A stretch of 23,554 bases of DNA from a virus: positions 1 through 23,554 of IMG/VR virus record IMGVR_UViG_3300022934_000187; one strand, 5' to 3'. A model generated the notes under the pieces. That model was not told where the DNA came from. It did not search any database and was given only the letters and a program-made list of their open reading frames with translations. The position numbers were made by a program, and so were the translations under genes. This document shows positions 16,216 through 23,554 of this stretch, piece by piece (position 1 is the first letter of the stretch; each line of letters opens with the position of its first letter).

Positions 16216-19200
16216 ATGTACGAACTTAACGGACAACAGTTTAGTTTAGAGCAGGTAACAAATGCCGCTAAACAATCAAATATGGATTTAGATGCATACC
16301 TAGAAAAAGCTGGTATGGTAAAGCTAAACGACCCTGTAAAGGAGGCTGCGGTTGCGGGGTCGGAAAACACAAGCAGTACGGATTCCACTTCGGATCCTGG
16401 TTCTTCGGAATTAGAAAAAATTAATAATATTAGAAAAAAATTCGGAAATAAAAATGAAAATGTTATTTCAGAATTAAATGAAGAAGATGAAAAAAAGCTT
16501 AGAGAGCATATTGCTATTACATCAGGAAGCGATTTTAATTATGATGAAATAGCTAAAAAAATAGCAGCTGATCCTGAAAGGTATGCTAGTTTACTTACAG
16601 CAACACAAAACCCATCTGAATTATTAAATAGAAATAAATTACTTCAAGAATTAATGCCAGGTTTTTCAGAAGTTTCAAATCCTTATTTAGAAAAAATAGT
16701 AGACAAAGCCAGTACTATATCCTTTAGTGACGTTAAAAAAGGTTATGATTTAGTAACAAACCCTATTGCAACACTTGGTGCAGGAAAACCTGAATTTAGT
16801 GATACAAAATATAATTTTGATGATGATGATGCTGAATTATATAATGAGCCTTATTCTAGAGTAAAATTTGGTGGTAATAGTATTTTACATAAAGTTGCGG
16901 GAATGTCAGTAGGGGCATTAAGTGAACCATACATTTTTAGTGAAGAAAATTTAAATGAAGTTGGAGATGGTAATCGTTTTGTTATTACATATGATAATGA
17001 AGGAAGCGGAGTAAGAAATGAAAAATATAAAACTAAAAGTTTTAATATAAATACACTTAGAGCAATTTATAATGATCTTTCAACAAATAAACAAAACTCA
17101 GAAGATTTAGTAAAGTTTGGCGATCAAGACAAGTTTAATACCCATGTTGAACAAGACAGTTACAACCGTTTATTACCTAATGAAAAAATCTTTGCAAATT
17201 TACGTAAAGAATACGAAACAGCCTCTCCAGAAAAAAGAAAAGAATTAGAAAACAATCCTATTTTCCAAGCCTATATGGATAATGCACCTGAAAAATTATA
17301 TGAAGTTTCAGGGCCTAATAAAGGTAATGTAGTTTCTTTAGATCAAGCCTCAGCTGACGCTCTAGAAGTTCAAGAAAGGTCTACAGAAATTTTAGAAACT
17401 ACCGAAGCGGACATGCTAAAAACTGGTTTAGCAAGAGCTTATTCCAATCTTAAAGCAGCGGCTAAAGGAGCTCATACAGACATATTAAGAATAGGCGAAA
17501 CAAATTTTAAAAATCAAACTTTTAAATATCCTGGACAAAAGTATATGTCTAATATACTTGATTTTGTTGGTGACGATACAAACTTTAATGCTGACTTAAG
17601 AAATTTAAAAAGTATTTTTGAAAATGATGAACTACCCGAAAATTTAACTACTATAGCTGGCACAACTCCTGGTGCGGTTAATTACAATAATGCTTTAAAA
17701 GAATATTTAGCATTTGGTAAAGCTGTAGCCATGAATATTGATCCTATAAAATCAGATAGAGATACGTTTATGGGTGGTGTTATAGATAATGTTGGTAGAA
17801 CGCTAGGGCTTAATGAAAAATTAGAAAGTAAACAAGAAGCAGTAACATTTTTTAATGCGGCTATAAATAAAAACACTAGCCTCAAATACGTAGACCAAAA
17901 ACAAGCAGATGAAAGATTATATGAAGGATTTGGTAACGCTAGATATATTGGTGATGGGTTTATAGATTTAGCTAAGTTTGCAGCAGAAATATATGCTTTA
18001 AGAAAAGTTTCGGGTAATGCAATTTCTAAAGGAATAAATAAAGCTGATAAAGCTTTAAAAGGAGGTGTATTATATAGTAACCCTGTCACTAGAGGTGTAA
18101 CTAAATTTACTTTAGGCGCAGTCGATGAAGCGGCTTTATTTGTGTCTTTATCATTATTAAAAGATGAAAATAGAGAACAAATACAGCAGAGTGCATTGTT
18201 TGGTGGAGCGCTTGGTGGTGGTAATAAAATAGGGGGAGCAATAGTTGGTAGATTAATGAATCCTAAGTCTAAGTTTTTTATGCCGGCAACTCATAAAATG
18301 ATACATTATAATATGAACCCTACTAATGTAATTGCGGGTTCTGCTTCAGGTTCTACTGTTTATCATTTTGCACAATTGTTAACAGACTCTGATGAGTTTA
18401 TGAAGCTTTTAGAAGTTGATAAAAATGATCCAAATTATTCTAATTATTTTGGTCAAAAGCTTTTACAAAGCTGGACGGCAGAGTTTATTAAAATGACCTT
18501 GCTTAGCGGTACAAAAAATATTCCAATGTCACAAAAAGGCTTCAATAACCTTTATCATAGTATGCGTGAAGACGTCCTTAGAATGAAAGGTAGGGATGCT
18601 AAATCTGAAGGAGCTGCAAATTATTATAGTATTGACCATAATAGAATTGATAAATTTACTGAGGGTGATAAAAGATATAAACAAAATACATTAGAAAAAG
18701 ATATTAATAAAGCTTATCAAAATAAATTAAATGAAATTGAATCAAACCAAAAAGATGGTAAAATTACAGAACAAGAAGCAAAAGAGCAACAAAGTGAAGC
18801 CTTAACAAATAAATTAATTTTAGAAAATAAATTAGCTTTAATTACTGCTAAAAAAACAATAGAATCTGCGCAAGGAAAAAAAGGTAATGAGCATTATTTT
18901 GTAAATGAAGCAGAAGCTAATGGTGTTGGACAAAAATTATTAAAAGGTGAAGAGTTAACTGAAAAAGAAAGCAGAAAATTTTCAAATGTAAACCCCATAT
19001 ATGTTCTTAATTCTTTAGGTGCTAGAGGAAGAAAAATAGCGGAAGGTAAAGATGGAATGGAGTTAATGAATTTACAACAGCTAAAAGCACAACAAATACA
19101 AGAATATTTAAATAGTAGCCCTAATTATAAAGTTGATTTTAATAATGAAAAATTAAGGCAAGAGACGTATGAGCATGTGTCCAAATTACATGACAATTTT

Positions 19201-22200
19201 TACAAGATTCAAGGTCTTGAAATGAAATCAGAAAAAACGGATGCAGAAAAAGAACAATTAAAAAACTTAAAAGAAAACTTCAAAGAGTTAAGTGAAGGGG
19301 AAACTCATAAAAAACTTAAAAAATCTATAGAAGATTATGTAAATAAAAAATATCAAGAAGATATTGCTTTTACAAAAGATATATTAAGAGTTACAGGCCA
19401 AACCAAAGGTCTTAAGCAAGCTAAATCAGAAAAAGAATTTCAAGAAATATATAACAGCGCAGGATTAAAATCACGAGATGTAAGAGGGGAGTTAGCTTTT
19501 TATAACCCTGTTACACAAAAAATGGTTATAAATAAACAACGTGCTTTACAAACAAGAACAATAACATCAGGTAAACACGAAGTATTACACCATGTTTTAA
19601 GAGACGTTTTAAAAAATGAAAAAGGCAAAGTAACTACAGAAGGTATTAAAATAATTGATGACGTTCTTAACGAATTGACACCGGAACAAAGAAAAGTTGT
19701 ACAAGATAGAATAGATAATAATTATAGGTTTGATGAAAACGGAAAAGAAAAAGCAAAAGGAGATTATTACGAAGAGTATTTAACATCGTTATCTGAAGCT
19801 ATATCGACTGGTGAAATTGCTTTTAGGGAAAATGTTGGTAAATCTTTATTAGACTTTATTCCTGGCATGAAGAAAAAAGGTTTTGAAAATCTTGAAATTG
19901 GTGTTGAAACTGGCCAGCAATTATTTAATTTAATAAAAAGTTATTCTAAAAATGAAACATTAGGTATTGAAGCAGCTAAAGCAATATCTAAAGATGCACC
20001 TGTAAAAGGCCTTAAAGGTGAGGGTAAAGCTTCAAAAATATCTAGCGAAATTAGTAATTTAGCTGTAAAATATAAAGATAATAATTTAACAGAAGAAGAA
20101 ACTAAAAAATTTAGAAATCAATATATAGCTGCAGGTAAAGACGCTTTAGGTAGATGGGCAGCTAAAAGAGGTGTTCCTGTTAATGCTATTAAAAATAACG
20201 CTGAGGTGGAAGGTAAATTAATAGATCAATTTGGAAGTGTTACTAAAAATTATAAACCAATAAATCCCGTTACTGGTAAAAAACAAGAATTTACTACTTA
20301 TTTAGGCAATATATTAGGTAGAAGAATAGGTACTAAACTTGTAGAAGAATATACTAGAAGTTTAGAAAAAACAAGTGTAGAGGAATTGAAAGAAAGAGGC
20401 ACAGATGTAAAAGATATAATTGATGAAAAACAAAACATTGAGGACGCTATTGAAGTAAGCTTTGGAAATAAAAATGAAATGGAGCGAATTGGCAATGGAG
20501 CACCATCTATAATACAAAGAAATCTTAAAGTAAATGGTAAAAGAATATTATCAGAAGAAGATGGGCCGGCATTAAGAGATGAATTTATTGATGCTGCTAT
20601 AAGAATTTCTGAAACATTAATAAAAGATTTAAAATTACCACCAGACAGTAAAGAATTTAGAAAACAATTAGGTAAAGAAATAGCTAAAGAAACAGAATTA
20701 TTTAAAGAATTTAAGGAAAAACTAGATATTGGAACTGAAGCAAAATATGAGGCTTTTCTTAATGCAGTATTGCCTGGTATTATAAAAAATCCAAAAGGCT
20801 TGCCTTTATCATTTTATGTTCAAGCTGAAAAATTTTCACAAAGATTAGGTAGAGAGCCATTATTTGTTGTAAAAGAAGCGGACGCAAATCCTAGGTCTAA
20901 ATATTTAAAGAAAGCTGGTGAAGGATATACAAGCGAAAATCCTGCTGCGCAAAATTATAGCAAAGCAACAACTAAAGCAATGATTGAATTGGCTATTAAA
21001 GAAGGTAAAGCAAGCTATACTGAAAATACAGCTAATGGTGTTTTTGTGTATAGCAGATTAGATACTAGAAAAGAATCTCCCAATAAAATAAAACAATTTT
21101 TTAAAGTTCAAAATACAAAAGAAAGATTTGTTGAAACATTGTTTAATCAAGCTATGATTGATGCTGTGATTGGACAAAGAAAGAAAAACCTATATTCTGT
21201 AACTGAAAAAGCAAAAATAGCTGAAAAAGCACAAAAAGAACACGATGTTTTCTTTTCTAAAAATGGAGATGGGAAAGCTAAAGGTAAAAGAGAAGAGGGG
21301 ATGGGGCCTAAAGGTTTTTATAAAGATGGACCCGCACAAAATAAAGCTCATACCAATTTAATTAAAAAAGCTGTAAAACTGGCTAAAGAAGGAAAGATTG
21401 ATAAAGCATTTGTAGAAATAATAACTTATGTACAAAATACAGCCCCTACAGGTTTGCAAGTTAATAGAAAAACTCCAGATGTATTTGAAGGTAAAAAGAG
21501 ATCATCAAAAGATCCTAAAAAAATAACTGAAAAACTTTTACCAGGTGATTATAGAGTTAGTAGAGAAAATTTTGATTATAAACCTAAGGAATTAAAAGAA
21601 GGAAGCGGTTATACTCTTACTCTTCTTGAAGCAGGGTATCTTTGGAATGTAGAAAAATTAGGCAATATAGTAAAGGAAGCTCTTGGTAAACAAGAATTTA
21701 ATGACGTTATAAAACATGGTAAATCTTCTCAAGGAAGAGGTGATACAAAAATAATGGCGGCTTTAAGCAAGAAAAATTTTACTAAAGAAGAGTTAACTAA
21801 GGAAGCTATAGATTGGTACGTTGAAAATGCTATTAAGCTGCATGAAATTGATTCTAGAGCTGCATGGGATTTATTATATAATCAAAATGCTAGCAGTGGA
21901 ATAAACAGACAATTATCTAAAGTTATACTTCATGAATTAGGTACTAAAAAATTAGACACTAGATTAGAACACTTATTACAAAATGGTGCATTTAATAAGT
22001 TAATTCAAGAAATGGCCACGATGAGTGAAGCTGGAAAAAATCAAGTAAAAGAATGGATTAAAAAATCATATAGACAAGCTGCTATAAGTGAAACTACTAG
22101 AAAAATTGTTGATGGCACTTATGTAATAGAAGGAAGAGAGGGCAGATGGGAAGCTGCTTACGAATTGCCACCTATTATACAAGACGCTATTAACAGAATT

Positions 22201-23554
22201 AAAAAAGGTGAAAAAAATGTAGAAATTCCTTCAATAGATGCTAGGCTTTTTAACAGGGCGTATGGTAATAATACTGTTAATCCTTATGCTATAAAAACAT
22301 TTGATAAAAATGGTAAGATTATTTCTAAGGCAGAAGAATATGGTTTAGGTGTAAAAGCTAATGTTTGGAGAAACAGTGTAACTGTTCAAAAAAATGCTGC
22401 TAATATTATAGCTGATATGATTGCTGGTAAAGTAACAAGAGCAGAAGGCATAAAAAGATTTAATAAAACATTACCTATATCTGTAGAACAAGGTAAAACA
22501 GCACTTAAATATTCTAAAGGTAAAACATCAGATATTGTTGAAGTTATAAATCAAAAAGAAAATAAAAGTAAAGAAATAAGGGAAGAACAAACTGCTTTAT
22601 TTTCAAAACAAGATATTTCAAAACAATTCAATGGCTTTTTAGAAAAATCCACTGGTATTAAAAAAGAAGCTGTATTTGGTGCCGCAACAGCAATGGCTAG
22701 AGGTAAACAAGCTAAAACAGATTTTGGCGATTACTTTATACCCGTAGGTGCAGAAGATTTTGCAGGTTTAATGCATAAAACATTAGCTAGAGGAAAGCAA
22801 GGGGAAAAACAATTGGAGTTTTACGATAAAGTATTATATGAACCATATAATAAAGCTGTAGAAGCAATGACTAATGAAGCAATGGCATTAAAAAATGATT
22901 TTAAAGCAATAAAAAAACAATTAAATAATGTTCCTAAAACATTGAAAGAATTTACTGAAAGCGGGGTATTTACAAAAGAACAAGCTGTAAGAGTATATAT
23001 GTGGAATAAATTAGGTTATGAAATCCCAGGTATAAGTAAAAAAGTTAAAAGCGAATTACTAAAAGAGGTTAATAAAAATGCTGACTTGCATACGTTTGCT
23101 AATGAAATACTAAAAATTACAAAAGGTGATGGGTATGCAAAACCTAAAGAAAGTTGGGTTGCAGGTAATATTGCAATAGACATGGTTGATTTATTAAACA
23201 CCACAAAAAGAACAAAACATTTAGAAGTTTGGCAAAACAATGTTGATCAGATATTTAGTAAAGAAAATTTATTTAAATTAGAAGCTGCATATGGTGCTAA
23301 ATATGTTAAGGCTTTGAAAGGGACATTAGAAAGAATGAAAACTGGTTCAAATAGAAAATGGGGTGCTAATGAAACAGTAGAAAAATGGAATGATTGGATT
23401 AATGGTTCTGTTGGCGCTATCATGTTCTTAAATACTAGATCAGCAGTGCTACAAACTATATCTAATATAAACTATTTAAATTTTAAAGACAATAATCCAT
23501 TACAAGCTGCAAAAGCATTTGCTAATCAAAAACAATATTGGACAGATTTTAACA
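16216..23554 (+). CDS. Giant internal virion/polyvalent protein with embedded zincin motif (3' truncated)
   Basis: The ATG at 16216 opens a frame with no stop to the window end, at least 2446 codons, four bases after the preceding gene. Residues 1-35 (MYELNGQQFSLEQVTNAAKQ onward) form a short N-terminal motif I recall from giant marine phage proteins. A Ser/Thr/Gly-rich linker (about 44-64) has richer GC than its surroundings. Residues about 640-715 include a Gly/Ala-rich hydrophobic segment (SALFGGALGGGNKIGGAIVG). Residues about 1092-1200 form a metallopeptidase-like unit: LAFYNPVTQKMVINKQRA, then HEVLHH at 1121-1126, and EEYLTSLSEA (Glu1186/1187) as candidate third ligand. The right end (about 2160-2446) holds DFGDYFIPVGAEDFAGLMHK and GAIMFLNTRSAVLQTI, typical of large polyvalent proteins. 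It probably enters the host with DNA, like T7 gp16 or crAss cargo. Enzyme activity is unproven and the C-terminus is missing. Confidence 0.8.
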   Translation, partial: MYELNGQQFSLEQVTNAAKQSNMDLDAYLEKAGMVKLNDPVKEAAVAGSENTSSTDSTSDPGSSELEKINNIRKKFGNKNENVISELNEEDEKKLREHIAITSGSDFNYDEIAKKIAADPERYASLLTATQNPSELLNRNKLLQELMPGFSEVSNPYLEKIVDKASTISFSDVKKGYDLVTNPIATLGAGKPEFSDTKYNFDDDDAELYNEPYSRVKFGGNSILHKVAGMSVGALSEPYIFSEENLNEVGDGNRFVITYDNEGSGVRNEKYKTKSFNINTLRAIYNDLSTNKQNSEDLVKFGDQDKFNTHVEQDSYNRLLPNEKIFANLRKEYETASPEKRKELENNPIFQAYMDNAPEKLYEVSGPNKGNVVSLDQASADALEVQERSTEILETTEADMLKTGLARAYSNLKAAAKGAHTDILRIGETNFKNQTFKYPGQKYMSNILDFVGDDTNFNADLRNLKSIFENDELPENLTTIAGTTPGAVNYNNALKEYLAFGKAVAMNIDPIKSDRDTFMGGVIDNVGRTLGLNEKLESKQEAVTFFNAAINKNTSLKYVDQKQADERLYEGFGNARYIGDGFIDLAKFAAEIYALRKVSGNAISKGINKADKALKGGVLYSNPVTRGVTKFTLGAVDEAALFVSLSLLKDENREQIQQSALFGGALGGGNKIGGAIVGRLMNPKSKFFMPATHKMIHYNMNPTNVIAGSASGSTVYHFAQLLTDSDEFMKLLEVDKNDPNYSNYFGQKLLQSWTAEFIKMTLLSGTKNIPMSQKGFNNLYHSMREDVLRMKGRDAKSEGAANYYSIDHNRIDKFTEGDKRYKQNTLEKDINKAYQNKLNEIESNQKDGKITEQEAKEQQSEALTNKLILENKLALITAKKTIESAQGKKGNEHYFVNEAEANGVGQKLLKGEELTEKESRKFSNVNPIYVLNSLGARGRKIAEGKDGMELMNLQQLKAQQIQEYLNSSPNYKVDFNNEKLRQETYEHVSKLHDNFYKIQGLEMKSEKTDAEKEQLKNLKENFKELSEGETHKKLKKSIEDYVNKKYQEDIAFTKDILRVTGQTKGLKQAKSEKEFQEIYNSAGLKSRDVRGELAFYNPVTQKMVINKQRALQTRTITSGKHEVLHHVLRDVLKNEKGKVTTEGIKIIDDVLNELTPEQRKVVQDRIDNNYRFDENGKEKAKGDYYEEYLTSLSEAISTGEIAFRENVGKSLLDFIPGMKKKGFENLEIGVETGQQLFNLIKSYSKNETLGIEAAKAISKDAPVKGLKGEGKASKISSEISNLAVKYKDNNLTEEETKKFRNQYIAAGKDALGRWAAKRGVPVNAIKNNAEVEGKLIDQFGSVTKNYKPINPVTGKKQEFTTYLGNILGRRIGTKLVEEYTRSLEKTSVEELKERGTDVKDIIDEKQNIEDAIEVSFGNKNEMERIGNGAPSIIQRNLKVNGKRILSEEDGPALRDEFIDAAIRISETLIKDLKLPPDSKEFRKQLGKEIAKETELFKEFKEKLDIGTEAKYEAFLNAVLPGIIKNPKGLPLSFYVQAEKFSQRLGREPLFVVKEADANPRSKYLKKAGEGYTSENPAAQNYSKATTKAMIELAIKEGKASYTENTANGVFVYSRLDTRKESPNKIKQFFKVQNTKERFVETLFNQAMIDAVIGQRKKNLYSVTEKAKIAEKAQKEHDVFFSKNGDGKAKGKREEGMGPKGFYKDGPAQNKAHTNLIKKAVKLAKEGKIDKAFVEIITYVQNTAPTGLQVNRKTPDVFEGKKRSSKDPKKITEKLLPGDYRVSRENFDYKPKELKEGSGYTLTLLEAGYLWNVEKLGNIVKEALGKQEFNDVIKHGKSSQGRGDTKIMAALSKKNFTKEELTKEAIDWYVENAIKLHEIDSRAAWDLLYNQNASSGINRQLSKVILHELGTKKLDTRLEHLLQNGAFNKLIQEMATMSEAGKNQVKEWIKKSYRQAAISETTRKIVDGTYVIEGREGRWEAAYELPPIIQDAINRIKKGEKNVEIPSIDARLFNRAYGNNTVNPYAIKTFDKNGKIISKAEEYGLGVKANVWRNSVTVQKNAANIIADMIAGKVTRAEGIKRFNKTLPISVEQGKTALKYSKGKTSDIVEVINQKENKSKEIREEQTALFSKQDISKQFNGFLEKSTGIKKEAVFGAATAMARGKQAKTDFGDYFIPVGAEDFAGLMHKTLARGKQGEKQLEFYDKVLYEPYNKAVEAMTNEAMALKNDFKAIKKQLNNVPKTLKEFTESGVFTKEQAVRVYMWNKLGYEIPGISKKVKSELLKEVNKNADLHTFANEILKITKGDGYAKPKESWVAGNIAIDMVDLLNTTKRTKHLEVWQNNVDQIFSKENLFKLEAAYGAKYVKALKGTLERMKTGSNRKWGANETVEKWNDWINGSVGAIMFLNTRSAVLQTISNINYLNFKDNNPLQAAKAFANQKQYWTDFN

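Noticed and set aside
16338-16345. AAAGGAGG as a Shine-Dalgarno for an internal start in the giant gene
   Set aside because: No suitable start codon follows at the right distance in frame, and no real gene in the window uses such a site.
17682-18089. 135-residue open frame on the minus strand
   Set aside because: It lies wholly within the giant gene, has no independent start context and its composition follows from the reverse complement.
21919-21945. ILHELGTKK in the giant protein as a second metallopeptidase motif
   Set aside because: The second His of HExxH is missing (HELGT), so no zinc site is supported.

Overview
The window is a single-strand, almost gap-free run of twelve genes from the virion-assembly module of a tailed dsDNA phage. 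All genes lie on the + strand and intergenic gaps are 0 to 67 bases. The order is that of a large podovirus: terminase large subunit (3' end only), portal, scaffold-like acidic protein, major capsid protein, one unknown, two connector/ring proteins, a tail nozzle protein apparently carried on two genes, then three internal or ejected virion proteins. The last is an open frame of at least 2446 codons that runs off the right edge. The gene set and several sequence motifs resemble Crassvirales and related marine podoviruses. That placement rests on remembered family patterns and is an inference.

The DNA is AT-rich (roughly one third GC or less by eye). Arg is almost always AGA, and ten of eleven visible stop codons are TAA. 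No start codon has a convincing Shine-Dalgarno sequence; leaders are pure A/T, often ending in ATT or ATA before ATG. This SD-less style fits a Bacteroidota (for example marine flavobacterial) host, but an AT-rich host of another group is not excluded. No tRNA, integrase, CRISPR, IS element or lysis gene is visible.

Layout: 1-691 DNA packaging nuclease domain; 692-5779 portal, scaffold-like protein and capsid; 5788-5827 a strong stem-loop terminator or attenuator just after the capsid gene; 5847-6635 unknown head-associated protein followed by a second stem-loop; 6687-8597 two connector/ring proteins; 8601-13279 the nozzle, whose N-terminal gene ends in cadherin/Ig-like and Cys-bracketed adhesion-like domains; 13286-23554 the ejection set (315 aa, 656 aa, and the giant protein).

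Working model: TerL packages DNA through the portal into a scaffold-guided capsid. The ring and nozzle proteins close the portal and may contact the host. The internal proteins leave with the genome at infection. The most noteworthy element is the giant protein, which looks like a polyvalent protein and carries an embedded zincin-type metallopeptidase motif (HEVLH, residues 1121-1125). It is therefore a candidate enzyme delivered into the host or acting on the envelope. The second is the apparent splitting of the nozzle protein.
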